Source: an uncultured Lachnospiraceae bacterium (lineage in GTDB: Bacteria > Bacillota > Clostridia > Lachnospirales > Lachnospiraceae). Taken from it: a stretch of DNA of 64,000 nt. The stretch lies in contig CAKRHP010000008.1 in assembly GCA_934339135.1 (NCBI GenBank), forward strand, positions 62,001 through 126,000. Direction: 5' to 3'. Every line of letters starts with the position of its first letter. The stretch's first letter is position 1. The translations under genes and the position numbers were made by a program. Shown here piece by piece: positions 7,851 to 17,396 of the stretch. Below the pieces are notes generated by a model. That model was not told where the DNA came from and did not search any database. It worked only from the letters and a program-made list of their open reading frames with translations.

Positions 7851-10800
7851 ATGAAAAACAACAAAGAAATATCGGGGGACAAGGAAAAGAAAGAAAAACA
7901 GGGGAAAACAGAGAAAAGAAAATATGTGCGTATCCTTCTTAGCATTGTTCTGACAGCTGCGACGGTGACAGCGTCCCTTTCCGGGATAAATTATCTTGGA
8001 GGAAAGTCAGTCATGAACCGTCTGACCCGGGAAAGCAATGTTTCCGAGAGCGGAAAGATGGAGGAAAGTCTGGAGTTTCAGAAGCTGACGGACAGTTATC
8101 TGCAGGCTTTGGAACTATATTTGGAAATCCGCCGGATGGGAAGCGGGGATGGTTCCTTTTATAAAGGAAAAATTGAAGATATGCCATTTTTGCAGACGGG
8201 AGCCGGCACAGGGGAGAAGACGGTTACTTTAAAGGAAGTGGCAGGATGGAAAGGTCATAATTACGATTATGATGGATATTTTAATAACTATATAAATAGC
8301 TTTGAGGAATATAGTCAGGATCAAGTGAGCATCAGAAAAAAGGCATCGCAGCTGTTTACCTTGAAGAATGTCTATTTTGCAACCGGAGACTGGCAGAACA
8401 GTACCCTTTATGATACGGTGGCATCCGGGCAGAAATATTCTGCAAAGGAGTGGAAAAAGGCGGAAAAACAGGAGCGGGATACACCGACGACCAAGCGTTA
8501 CGAGGGACAGGAAACATTACTGCCGGGGCTGCAGGGGGATAGTCAAAGAGCAGAAACAGCGGTGGTAGATATGATAAAAACGACACAGAAGATACCGCTT
8601 CATTCGATATATGCAAAATGGCTGGAACAGGCGTACTCCGGTGGTTATGCAAAGGGATGGCTGATGTACCAGATGGCACTGGCTGCAGAAAATGATTTTG
8701 AAGGGTCTGCGGAGGATGGAACAAAATATAATGATTATTACGATTATGTAATGAAGGATTACCGAAAAGCTCACTGCATTACTCAGATGGATAATATCGA
8801 ATGTAATTCTAAGACGGTGGAAAATACGGGGATCGTATATATCTATGATGCGCTGGATGATCAGGACAGCAAAAAAGCACTTCGGCTTAACGAGGATGAC
8901 AAATTGTATTATAATGACGGAAAATCTGAATTTACCCTGAAAAATTTCCTGAGTGATCCGAATGCCTATTATAATGATGTCACGGACGGTCTTGACTATT
9001 ACGTCTATGATACAAGCTTGGAAAAATACACACAGGAACTCAAAAAGAAGGGACAGGAGCTTATGGAAAATTCCATAAGCACTCCGTGGAAGCTGGGACA
9101 GACCTTATGCAGTGAAAGTATGGCAGCAGATCTGGCACAGTTTATGCTCAGCTTTGGAAATGGACTGGAGAAATTTTTACAGAAGTCTGATTTTTTGTAT
9201 GATATAACGGTTGGCGGAAAGAGCTTGGTCAGCAGCAATGAGAAGTGGACTGCATTTGTGGATAATCTGGAACGTGGTGCCATAGACCAGAAGCAAACAT
9301 CATATGATTACGAATATGCGATTTATGATGCAAGAGGGGAAGTGTATCAAAGTAACTGGTTCTGGGATGGTTTTAATAATTCCGGAGATCTGAAAGATTT
9401 TTTGAAAAAAATGACAGGATCCAGTCAAAATGCCTATGTGGTGGTGGGATATCCTGCGTTGGATGTTACCTCTGCGGATAAAACAAGCGGAATGGCTTCG
9501 CTCTATCAGGATTACCTGAATGCCCGGCAACAGTATATGCAGGCAAAGAATACGGCTACCCGGAGTATTGTAATATTTGGAGTCAGTCTGCTGTGCCTGT
9601 TGATCGTCTTTTTTGGATTGGCAGTGACCAGTGGAAAAGCAAAAAGTAAAGCTAAACGGATACAGAAGATACCATCAGAACTTCTGGTGGTGATAGCATT
9701 AGGAGGAGTCTGCCTGTTGAATGATGTTGTGTATGATCTGTACCATATTTCGGACTGGGAGCAGACGATGGAGCGTATCATTATTGGTAATATAAGTATA
9801 ACAAGACTTACTGATGCACTTTTGATCGCTGCATTGGCACTGGCTGTCATGATCATTCTTCTTGGACTTATTCAAAGGATCTGTCAGAACAGAGTGACGG
9901 AGCACAGTCTGCTTCAGTGGTGTTATCGAAAAGGAAAAACAGGTGGAAAGCTTGCCGGAGCAAAGCTGAAAGTATTTGTTCAGAAGTACAGGGACACAAA
10001 GGCATTTGTAAGATATGGAATCGCTGTGATCGCCTTTGCCATAATGTGGTTTGTGATGTGGCTCATCTGCTGGAATGTAGTGGTTAATTATTCTTATGGT
10101 GTTGGCTATGGTGAGACAATTACAGTCTGTGTGATCGGTCTTCCATTGCTTTTGATTGTCGGAGAGGGAGCACTTCTGCTGGCAATGAGAAATGCGATTG
10201 CTGACGAGAAGATACGGGATGGTGCGGTAAGGATCGCACAGGGGGAAATTTCGTATCAGATCGAACTGCCGGATAAAGCCTCCAAAGAGCAGAAAGAACT
10301 TGCAGATACCATCAATCATATCCGGCAGGGACTGGAAAGTGCTGTGGAGGAGTCCATACGAAGTGAACGTATGAAAACAGAGCTGATCACCAATGTATCC
10401 CATGATATCAAGACACCGTTGACTTCCGTGATCAATTATGTGGATCTGCTCAAGAGAGAACATTTTGAGAATGAGAGGGTACAGGAATATCTGGATATTC
10501 TTGACCACAAATCCATGCGGCTGAAGGGGCTGATCGAGGATCTGGTGGAGGCATCCAAGGCTTCCTCCGGAACCATAGAGCTGCAGATCACGACATTGAA
10601 TTACGGAGAACTGGTCAACCAGACAAACGGAGAATTTGAAGAGAAATTTGCCCGGTCAGGTCTGACTCTGGTGGCAGATATCTCTGACGAGGCGGTTCGT
10701 TTCCGGGGAGATGGAAGAAGAGTATTCAGGATACTGGAAAATCTGTATGGAAATGTCGCAAAATATGCACTGGAGGGGACAAGAGTTTATGTGTCACTGT

Positions 10801-11057
10801 CCGAAAAAACGGACAGCATTACCGGCCAGAAAATGGCGGAATTCTCCATCAAAAATATATCGAGAGAACAGCTAAACATCAATCCGGATGAGCTGACGGA
10901 ACGTTTTGTCAGAGGAGATTCTTCCCGTACAACGGAAGGAAGCGGCCTGGGGCTTTATATAGCCAATAATCTGACGGAGCTCATGGGAGGAAAATTTGAA
11001 ATACGCCTGGACGGGGATCTGTTCCATGTAACGGTTTCTTTTCCGGTAGAGGAATAA
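7851..11057 (+). CDS. Very large membrane sensor histidine kinase
   Basis: The 1068 residues start with a lysine-rich cytoplasmic tail, one helix (about 26-48), then an external sensor region of about 510 residues with no domain I recognise; it is rich in Tyr, Asp and Lys. Three to five further helices (about 563-800) precede a HAMP-like linker and the dimerisation box NVSHDIKTPLTSVINYV, with the phosphorylated histidine at residue 851. The ATPase domain follows with an N-box (NLYGNVAKYA), an FVRGDSSRT element and the G-box GSGLGLYIANNL. The kinase signals to the regulator encoded just upstream. The external region is far larger than the usual 100-200 residues, implying a protein or polymer ligand, or an envelope-stress role. 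Confidence 0.93.
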   Translation: MKNNKEISGDKEKKEKQGKTEKRKYVRILLSIVLTAATVTASLSGINYLGGKSVMNRLTRESNVSESGKMEESLEFQKLTDSYLQALELYLEIRRMGSGDGSFYKGKIEDMPFLQTGAGTGEKTVTLKEVAGWKGHNYDYDGYFNNYINSFEEYSQDQVSIRKKASQLFTLKNVYFATGDWQNSTLYDTVASGQKYSAKEWKKAEKQERDTPTTKRYEGQETLLPGLQGDSQRAETAVVDMIKTTQKIPLHSIYAKWLEQAYSGGYAKGWLMYQMALAAENDFEGSAEDGTKYNDYYDYVMKDYRKAHCITQMDNIECNSKTVENTGIVYIYDALDDQDSKKALRLNEDDKLYYNDGKSEFTLKNFLSDPNAYYNDVTDGLDYYVYDTSLEKYTQELKKKGQELMENSISTPWKLGQTLCSESMAADLAQFMLSFGNGLEKFLQKSDFLYDITVGGKSLVSSNEKWTAFVDNLERGAIDQKQTSYDYEYAIYDARGEVYQSNWFWDGFNNSGDLKDFLKKMTGSSQNAYVVVGYPALDVTSADKTSGMASLYQDYLNARQQYMQAKNTATRSIVIFGVSLLCLLIVFFGLAVTSGKAKSKAKRIQKIPSELLVVIALGGVCLLNDVVYDLYHISDWEQTMERIIIGNISITRLTDALLIAALALAVMIILLGLIQRICQNRVTEHSLLQWCYRKGKTGGKLAGAKLKVFVQKYRDTKAFVRYGIAVIAFAIMWFVMWLICWNVVVNYSYGVGYGETITVCVIGLPLLLIVGEGALLLAMRNAIADEKIRDGAVRIAQGEISYQIELPDKASKEQKELADTINHIRQGLESAVEESIRSERMKTELITNVSHDIKTPLTSVINYVDLLKREHFENERVQEYLDILDHKSMRLKGLIEDLVEASKASSGTIELQITTLNYGELVNQTNGEFEEKFARSGLTLVADISDEAVRFRGDGRRVFRILENLYGNVAKYALEGTRVYVSLSEKTDSITGQKMAEFSIKNISREQLNINPDELTERFVRGDSSRTTEGSGLGLYIANNLTELMGGKFEIRLDGDLFHVTVSFPVEE

Positions 11058-11075
11058 GAACGGAAGTTTTATCTG

Positions 11076-11124
11076 GTAACGCAAGCTTCGCAGATATAGG
11101 TTATATGTGTGAAGTCTGCGTTAC
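11076..11124. other. Long hairpin between kinase and lipoprotein genes
   Basis: GTAACGCA/TGCGTTAC, then CTTCGCA/TGTGAAG, then ATATA/TATAT nest around a three-base GGT loop, so almost all 49 bases are paired. No T-run follows. It may mark the 3' end of the two-component message, be a processing site, or be a small mobile inverted element. Confidence 0.6.
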
Positions 11125-11174
11125 AAACAGTTATCATAAACAGCCTGTAACAGAGTGTGAAAGGAGATGTGCGG

Positions 11175-12383
11175 ATGTTTCACAGAAAAATAGGAATATA
11201 TTGTACACTTCTATGTTGCATATTTATGATCACCGGTTGTGAAAATGCACCGGAACGGGAGGTAAAGGAGAATTCAAAACAGGAAATCAAGATGTCGTCC
11301 TCTAAATACGTATCCATGGAAGAAGCAAAAATCCAGGTTCATGCGTTGGAAGGAAAAAGTGTGGATGGCGTACATTTACCGGAGCATATATCCATGCCGG
11401 ATGTTCAAAAGATATTTGAGGGAAAGCTTACTCCATGGTATCCGAACCAAAAGAATGATTTGAAAATAGTCATAAAAAATATGTGGAGTGATTATAAAAA
11501 AACAGACTGGGCATCAATAAAAGAAATGACTTTTTCAAGTAAAAAAGATCATACATATTATGGTGGACAAAAAAAGGACAAGAAAACAGGTCTCTTGTAT
11601 TCTTATGATTCGGATGGGTTTTTTTGTGGAGATTCATTAAAGGACACCGAACAGACAGCAAAATCCTGTGTCAAAGAAATTGATTTTGAATGGGGGGATA
11701 CTGCATCGGAGAAAGATGTGTATCCATTGAAAGATGGAAAAATATCTGTGCCCAAGGCCGTTTCTTATACAGAAGATTTATTTAATAAAAATGTCTCTAA
11801 GCTGGAGAAAGGAAAATTTCAATATAAAGTTCAGCATTTATATGTCATGAAAAACACGGAAACCGGATGTTATGATTACAATATGGCGATTGGAAGGGTA
11901 TATAAAGGAATATCTATTGATACCAGTTCCGATTTTGGCATTTCGGAGGGGAGAAGTTATAATAAAGTACATTGTGGAATACATATGCTTACTGTTATGC
12001 GGCATAAGCATTCTCTGGATTATGTAAATAGCTGCAGGGAGCTTCTGGATATTGAGAAAGAGACAGAAAAAGAAAAGATCATATCGCCTGTCTGGGCTTT
12101 GCAGTCAATCAATAAGAAAATTGCCCATATAGACGGTTTTCGCTTTCAGGATTGTGGTCTGGTTTATTTGTTAGTACAAGATAATAAGCTGGCAAAGGAC
12201 AATCAACAGGATGTCTACCAACAGGTAAATGAAACAACCTATTTACGTCCGGTATGGTTATTTATGTCAAAAGGCAGTGGTGCGGTATCCGATACGATGA
12301 CAAGAGATCGTCATGGAACGAGTGTTGTAGTTGATGCCATAGATGGAACTTTGTATTATTATGAGAGTACGGGGACTTATTAG
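11175..12383 (+). CDS. Surface lipoprotein, function unknown
   Basis: The 402-residue start is the ATG at 11175, placed correctly behind AAGGAGAT. The N-terminus is a lipoprotein signal (short basic start, hydrophobic core, FMITGC with lipidated Cys22). The mature part has no domain I recognise. Its C-terminal third contains a repeat-like strand pattern (LRPVWLFMSKG, then VVVDAIDGTLYYYE) similar to regulatory lipoproteins that present a PepSY/YycH-like beta sheet. The gene begins a three-gene AT-rich set with two ABC-2-like membrane proteins and directly follows the sensor kinase. I infer an external sensor or accessory subunit of the downstream membrane complex. Confidence 0.75.
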   Translation: MFHRKIGIYCTLLCCIFMITGCENAPEREVKENSKQEIKMSSSKYVSMEEAKIQVHALEGKSVDGVHLPEHISMPDVQKIFEGKLTPWYPNQKNDLKIVIKNMWSDYKKTDWASIKEMTFSSKKDHTYYGGQKKDKKTGLLYSYDSDGFFCGDSLKDTEQTAKSCVKEIDFEWGDTASEKDVYPLKDGKISVPKAVSYTEDLFNKNVSKLEKGKFQYKVQHLYVMKNTETGCYDYNMAIGRVYKGISIDTSSDFGISEGRSYNKVHCGIHMLTVMRHKHSLDYVNSCRELLDIEKETEKEKIISPVWALQSINKKIAHIDGFRFQDCGLVYLLVQDNKLAKDNQQDVYQQVNETTYLRPVWLFMSKGSGAVSDTMTRDRHGTSVVVDAIDGTLYYYESTGTY

Positions 12384-12414
12384 ACGTTAAATGGAATCAG
12401 CAAGGGAGACGGCT

Positions 12415-13314
12415 ATGATAAGATCAGAACTGAAAAAAAACATCATCAATGTTTATCTGTTTATTTCGATTCTACTTTTGTATGTTACTTTTTTATTCGG
12501 GGACAGTGGCCACGTTCTTTTGGATGACACGTCGACAACGATTATTGGTGCAATATGGAGTAAGTTTCACGGCAATTGGAAAATGTGCAGTGATTCCTCT
12601 TTTTTGGTCAGAATGAATGCCATGTGGAGTGACAATACGTATCTGCCGATCTTAATGCCTGTAATATGCGGCCTGCCGGGAACGATGATCTATCTGGAAG
12701 AGATAAGGTCAGGAAATAAACGACTTATTCTTTGTCGTGGTTCTTTGAAAAACTATGATATCGCGAAAATATTATCCAATATTGTCAGTTCTATTGTGAT
12801 TTCCGTTGTGTCCATATGTTTATATTACATTACGTTGATCATATTTTATGATAATGTGCCGGTTTCAGAGGATTCTTTTCAGATCATTTATTTTATTTTT
12901 TCCGGAAAGATGATACAAAACAGTAAAGATATTTCGCTGCTTCTTATTATCTGCAAGTTAATAAAAGGTATTGTGTATTTCTGCATTTATTCTGTAATGT
13001 GTAGTTCATTCTGTTATTTCATGGCTGTCTGCTGCAAAGACAAATATACCGCTTTCGGAGGAAGTATTTTTCTCTGTTATGTGCAAAGCAGGATCGTAGA
13101 AGAATTCCTTAGAAAATATGTGATAGAAGGTGTGGCAGCGGCTGGTACGGCAGCAGATATATTAAACCCTGTTTTTCTTCATTTTGCCGGGAGCAGTGGA
13201 TTTTATCAAAACAGGGAGTATGTGGCTGTATTAGTGGCAGTTCTGTTTTGTGCATTCAATTTCTTTTTGACGATTTATTTATCACGAAAACAATTGGATA
13301 TCAGTGAAGGATAA
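12415..13314 (+). CDS. ABC-2-like integral membrane protein, first of a pair
   Basis: Taking the ATG at 12415, six bases behind AGGGAG, gives 299 residues with an N-terminal MIRSELKKN and about six hydrophobic segments. A large external loop between the first and second helices (about residues 30-75) and the helix spacing recall ABC-2 type permeases, as does the RLILCRGSLKNYDIAK cytosolic segment after helix 2. No ATPase gene is near. The gene overlaps the tail of its neighbour's upstream region, and the two are surely co-translated. The sequence is richer in A+T and in Phe/Ile/Tyr than the flanking housekeeping genes. Function is unproven. Confidence 0.7.
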   Translation: MIRSELKKNIINVYLFISILLLYVTFLFGDSGHVLLDDTSTTIIGAIWSKFHGNWKMCSDSSFLVRMNAMWSDNTYLPILMPVICGLPGTMIYLEEIRSGNKRLILCRGSLKNYDIAKILSNIVSSIVISVVSICLYYITLIIFYDNVPVSEDSFQIIYFIFSGKMIQNSKDISLLLIICKLIKGIVYFCIYSVMCSSFCYFMAVCCKDKYTAFGGSIFLCYVQSRIVEEFLRKYVIEGVAAAGTAADILNPVFLHFAGSSGFYQNREYVAVLVAVLFCAFNFFLTIYLSRKQLDISEG

Positions 13315-13342
13315 AACAAGGGATCATTTGAGGAGGGATATT

Positions 13343-14176
13343 TTGAAAAAAATAATTCTTGTACTTCGTGCCGGACTCCAGGAAACATTCACGGATAAAA
13401 AAATCATCGTTTTGTTATTGATCATTGGGTTTATTATTGACAATGGAGTACGCCGGATGATAAACCATGCATTACAGGTGGGACAGCCGTTAGGTGTTTT
13501 TGAAGGTTTTATCATGTGCGTAAATCACTGGTATTACTTAATTATTTTTCTGGTCGGATTTATTTTTATATTGGCAGATGTGCCGAGACTGAACAGTGAA
13601 CAGATTTTATTTATATACAGAACCGGAAAAAGACACTGGCTTTTGGGTGAAATAATGCAGCTCCTGATATGTGCTGTCACATATATATTTCTTTTGCTTG
13701 CCGGCAGCATGGTCGGTTGTTCCAAATACTGTTATATAGGCAATATCTGGAGCAATTTTACCGTATTTTATAAAACAGATTATGAAGCGTTATTATCGGA
13801 TAACAATCGATTTATAGACCAACAGGTGTTTAAATATTATTCACCGTATCAGTCTTTGTTTCACAGTATTGTACTTCTGATGCTGTGCCTGACACTCATG
13901 GGAACGATCATTCTTTTCTTTTCCATTTGGAATAAAAAATTAATTGGAATCCTATTAAATATCTTATTGATATTATTTGTGCTTATTTTTAATGAACATC
14001 ATATGGGAGTAATGTGGCTTTCTCCTTTTTGCCATGCGGTACTCGCACTACACAATAAATACGTTTATAAACAGTTTTCTGTTCCACTGTTATTTTCGTA
14101 TCTGTATCTGATCGCAGCTGAGGCATTACTTATATTTTTGTCATTGAAAAAACTGAAGAACAAAATGTTTTATTAG
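13343..14176 (+). CDS. ABC-2-like integral membrane protein, second of a pair
   Basis: I choose the TTG at 13343, five bases behind AGGAGGG; an upstream in-frame GTG has no binding site. The 277 residues have about six membrane helices, with an external loop after helix 1 and a cytosolic segment LNSEQILFIYRTGKRHW after helix 2 that parallels the same position in the preceding protein (IRSGNKRLILCRG). The two proteins are therefore likely distant paralogues forming a heterodimeric membrane unit. An ATP-binding partner would have to be encoded elsewhere. A strong promoter for the next gene starts immediately after the stop, so this gene ends the trio. Confidence 0.7.
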   Translation: MKKIILVLRAGLQETFTDKKIIVLLLIIGFIIDNGVRRMINHALQVGQPLGVFEGFIMCVNHWYYLIIFLVGFIFILADVPRLNSEQILFIYRTGKRHWLLGEIMQLLICAVTYIFLLLAGSMVGCSKYCYIGNIWSNFTVFYKTDYEALLSDNNRFIDQQVFKYYSPYQSLFHSIVLLMLCLTLMGTIILFFSIWNKKLIGILLNILLILFVLIFNEHHMGVMWLSPFCHAVLALHNKYVYKQFSVPLLFSYLYLIAAEALLIFLSLKKLKNKMFY

Positions 14177-14177
14177 T

Positions 14178-14205
14178 TTGACAAGTGTATATTTCATTGT
14201 ATAAT
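14178..14205 (+). promoter_or_regulatory. Consensus promoter of the GGDEF-EAL gene
   Basis: TTGACA (14178-14183), a 16-base spacer and TATAAT (14200-14205) begin two bases after the stop of the preceding gene. No terminator separates them. Confidence 0.85.
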
Positions 14206-14248
14206 GTATTTAGTGCTTGTATAGATAGAAATGGAGGTTGGTATCTAT

Positions 14249-16531
14249 ATGGATGAACTATATATTACATTGTTATTGCTCTTGGTCATACCTATACTGA
14301 TCTGCATAAGATATGCCGGTAAAATAAAGAGCGATGTGGCAGACTCCATTGTAAAATGCCTCGTTTTTGCCAGTATCACGATTTTAAGTAACGGATTATT
14401 TGTGTTTTCCCACCATGAAACATTTGCTTATCTTATGGAAGCATTATATCTGTTTTCTTTTGACATGGTTTTTTTATACATATTACAGTATTCCCAGCAA
14501 TATACGAAGGTGTTTGAGGAGGTTTCCCTCGTCCGGACCGGAAGTTTTCTGCTGGCATATCTGGATGGAATATCCATGTTTTTAAATACGTTTTATCATC
14601 ACGCATTTCGCTTTAGAACACAAAGCTATATCAGCGTTCAGATGTATCACATCGGAGACAAAACAGTTTTTTATTATCTTCATTTTGTATTTACCTATTG
14701 TCTGGTGTTTTGTATTATTGCATCCTTTTTGACCAAAATATTGCAGATACCAAGATTTTACCGTAAAAAATATATTCCGATCCTGGCGGTGATCTGTGTG
14801 ATCGTTATTCTGAACTTTATATGTAATATCTCGGAGTCTCCGGTAGATGTATCTCTTCCGTTTTTTGTGTTTGCTGCGATCCTGATCTGTTACTTGTCAT
14901 TGTACCGTTCTCCGAGGGAGCTGATCAATCAGACATTGTCCATCGTAGTGACGGAAATGAATAACATGGTGATCTGTTTTGATATTAATCATGAATGTGT
15001 TTATGCGAATGATCGTGCGATAAAAATGTTTCATACCCCGGGTGATAATCTTCAGGTTATTTCGGAGTATGCAAAAGCATGGCTTGAGGAGAATGACATT
15101 ACAGATTCGGACTTTTTGGAATGGAGTGATCAGAAGCTCATAGATGGTCAGATTCATTATTTTGATATTGAGTATCGGAAATTATTCGATCGAAAGAAAG
15201 AATACATCGGATTTTTTTTGAATCTGATCGATAATACGGAAAAACATCTGGCTCTGGAAAAAGAAAGATATCTTGCCACACACGATACATTGACAGGATT
15301 ATATAATAAAAATCATTTTGCAATGAAAGCTGCAGAAATGTTAAAGGCTGCACCTCAGGAGGAGTGGCTGCTGCTTAGCTCGAACATTAAGGATTTTAAG
15401 CTGGTCAATGATCTTTTTGGCATGGAAAAAGGAAATGAAGTCTTGAAGATGGAGGCGGAGCTTTTGAAAAAGGGATGTCAGGATGGCATTATTTACGGCA
15501 GGATCGGTGGCGATAAATTTGCCATATGCATGCCGAAGGCAAGATTCCGGGAGCATGCTTTTATGGATGGCATACAGGAAATGGGTCGTGCATTTAATAA
15601 TGATCTGTATCACCTTCATATATATATTGGTGTTTATGAAATTGAGGATATTCATGAAGATATTTCCATTATGTGTGATAAGGCAAATCTTGCGATCAAG
15701 ACGTTGAACGAAAATTATGCCAGATCCATTGCATATTATAACGATACCTTGTTAAATGATACGATTCTGGAAAAACAGCTTGTGGGGGATTTTGACCAGG
15801 CTCTTGAGGAGAAACAGTTCTGTATGTATTTACAGCCCCAGATGACATCGGATGGCAGGATGCTTGGGGCAGAGGCTCTGGTAAGATGGCAGCATCCGAA
15901 GCGTGGACTGATCTTTCCGGGAGATTTTATCGGAGTCTTTGAAAAAACAGGACTGATCTACCGGCTTGACCGGTTTATCTGGGAGCTTGCGGTACAAAAG
16001 CTTGCCCGATGGCAGCAGGAGGGACACAACGATCTATACATATCCGTCAATATATCCACGAAGGATTTTTATTATATGGATGTATACAAAACCATTACAG
16101 CTCTTGTAGAAAAATATCGGATCATTCCGTCTTCATTAAAGCTGGAGATCACGGAAACAGCGATCATGTCAGGAACCGCCGGGGAGCTGGAAAAGATCGA
16201 ACAGTTCCGGAAATATGGTTTTCAAGTGGAGATCGATGATTTTGGAAGCGGCTATTCTTCCTTTAATACATTAAAGGATATGGATGTGGATGTCCTTAAA
16301 ATAGATATGGGATTTTTGAGGACAACGAAACCGGAGAATCTGAAAAAAAGCATGTCTATCGTAAATATGATCATAGCTCTCAGTAAAACTCTTGGTCTTT
16401 CTGTGGTGACGGAGGGAGTTGAGACGAAGGAACAGGTTGCGAAACTTGCTCAGATGGGCTGTGGAGTTTATCAGGGGTATTATTTTTCAAAGCCGATCCC
16501 GGTGGAGGAGTTTGAGGAGCGGTATTTGTAA
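14249..16531 (+). CDS. 7TM-PAS-GGDEF-EAL cyclic di-GMP protein, probably a phosphodiesterase
   Basis: From the ATG at 14249 (GGAGG 11 bases upstream) the protein has 760 residues. Seven hydrophobic segments (about 5-215) resemble the 7TM sensor unit of histidine kinases. A PAS-like region (about 230-340) leads to a GGDEF domain whose signature reads GGDKF at 420-424; the catalytic glutamate is replaced, so cyclase activity is unlikely. The EAL domain (about 515-755) keeps E542-A-L, SVNIS, KLEITETA, IDDFGSGYSS, LKIDMGF and VVTEGVET, all the metal and catalytic positions expected of an active enzyme. It should hydrolyse c-di-GMP in response to a membrane or PAS signal. It has its own promoter. 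Confidence 0.93.
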   Translation: MDELYITLLLLLVIPILICIRYAGKIKSDVADSIVKCLVFASITILSNGLFVFSHHETFAYLMEALYLFSFDMVFLYILQYSQQYTKVFEEVSLVRTGSFLLAYLDGISMFLNTFYHHAFRFRTQSYISVQMYHIGDKTVFYYLHFVFTYCLVFCIIASFLTKILQIPRFYRKKYIPILAVICVIVILNFICNISESPVDVSLPFFVFAAILICYLSLYRSPRELINQTLSIVVTEMNNMVICFDINHECVYANDRAIKMFHTPGDNLQVISEYAKAWLEENDITDSDFLEWSDQKLIDGQIHYFDIEYRKLFDRKKEYIGFFLNLIDNTEKHLALEKERYLATHDTLTGLYNKNHFAMKAAEMLKAAPQEEWLLLSSNIKDFKLVNDLFGMEKGNEVLKMEAELLKKGCQDGIIYGRIGGDKFAICMPKARFREHAFMDGIQEMGRAFNNDLYHLHIYIGVYEIEDIHEDISIMCDKANLAIKTLNENYARSIAYYNDTLLNDTILEKQLVGDFDQALEEKQFCMYLQPQMTSDGRMLGAEALVRWQHPKRGLIFPGDFIGVFEKTGLIYRLDRFIWELAVQKLARWQQEGHNDLYISVNISTKDFYYMDVYKTITALVEKYRIIPSSLKLEITETAIMSGTAGELEKIEQFRKYGFQVEIDDFGSGYSSFNTLKDMDVDVLKIDMGFLRTTKPENLKKSMSIVNMIIALSKTLGLSVVTEGVETKEQVAKLAQMGCGVYQGYYFSKPIPVEEFEERYL

Positions 16532-16638
16532 AGCTTCATGAAATATTGCGGACTGCCTTGTTTTTGACAAAAGATTATAGTATATTGATTAAAATTGTGC
16601 GTGTTATCTTTACAATAATCAAAAAGGAGGAACATATC

Positions 16639-17316
16639 ATGAAGAAATCTTTATGTCGGACAGCAGTTGTTATTATGGCTGTTGTATTTCTCACAGGGGT
16701 GCCGTCTGCATACGCAAAGGACACAACGGAGATCACAGTAAATGGCACTAAGGTGTTTCGTGCCCCGTCATCCTGGAAAAAAGTTTCCTGGAAATGTAGT
16801 AACAAAAATATCAGGATCTCTAAAAAGCAGGGGAAAAAGGTGACCATCAAGGGAATGAAAAAAGGAAACAGTACACTGACCGCAAGCTGCGGAACAAAGA
16901 AGAAATCTTTTCAGGTAACAGTGAAGGGAAAAACGAAGAAAAAAGATCAGGATTGTAAGAAATCGGTTGACATCTCAGTTCAGTCAGCGGAATTATCCAC
17001 GAATAAGCTGTCGGTTACTATACATGTGAAAAATGATGGAACAAAAGATCTCAAAATGGGAGCAGATGCGAAGCTTTACCGCTTTGATGATGCAAAAAGG
17101 AATTATGTTGAGGTGACAAATGAGGCACCGGTGCCGGATATTATTTATCTGATCATGGCAGGGAAAGAACAGAATGTAAAGTTTGAGTTTAAAAGTACCG
17201 GAATTGCCTCCGGACGATATAAGATCTGTGTGGGTTATAACGGATATGGAACAGATACACAGAAGACACCGGGGCTTTCTTATGAGACGACGGAAAGTTT
17301 TGAATTTAGTGCGTAA
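16639..17316 (+). CDS. Secreted Ig-like domain protein
   Basis: The start ATG at 16639 follows AAGGAGGAAC. The 225 residues open with a Sec signal peptide (TGVPSAYA, cleavage near 26). Residues 30-100 form a BIG2-like Ig fold (VSWKCSNKNIRISKKQGKK, then VTIKGMKKGNSTLTASCG) with two cysteines placed to form a disulfide. After a lysine-rich hinge, residues 115-225 look like a second Ig-type domain (LSVTIHVKNDGTKDLKMG, FEFKSTGIASGRYKI) of the kind found in extracellular proteins with stand-alone Ig folds. No anchor or sortase signal is visible, so it may be released or held by the wall through its positive charge. Role unknown. Confidence 0.8.
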   Translation: MKKSLCRTAVVIMAVVFLTGVPSAYAKDTTEITVNGTKVFRAPSSWKKVSWKCSNKNIRISKKQGKKVTIKGMKKGNSTLTASCGTKKKSFQVTVKGKTKKKDQDCKKSVDISVQSAELSTNKLSVTIHVKNDGTKDLKMGADAKLYRFDDAKRNYVEVTNEAPVPDIIYLIMAGKEQNVKFEFKSTGIASGRYKICVGYNGYGTDTQKTPGLSYETTESFEFSA

Positions 17317-17396
17317 GCTTTCCTTGACTGCGAGTTTGTGATACACTAAATGAAAAAGTATTGGATGGTTTATTCGACGCAGAAGGGAGCGATTTT

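Noticed and set aside
9699..10508. A 269-codon open frame on the minus strand inside the large kinase gene
   Set aside because: It is antisense to a strongly supported kinase, has no ribosome binding site and shows no coherent motif.
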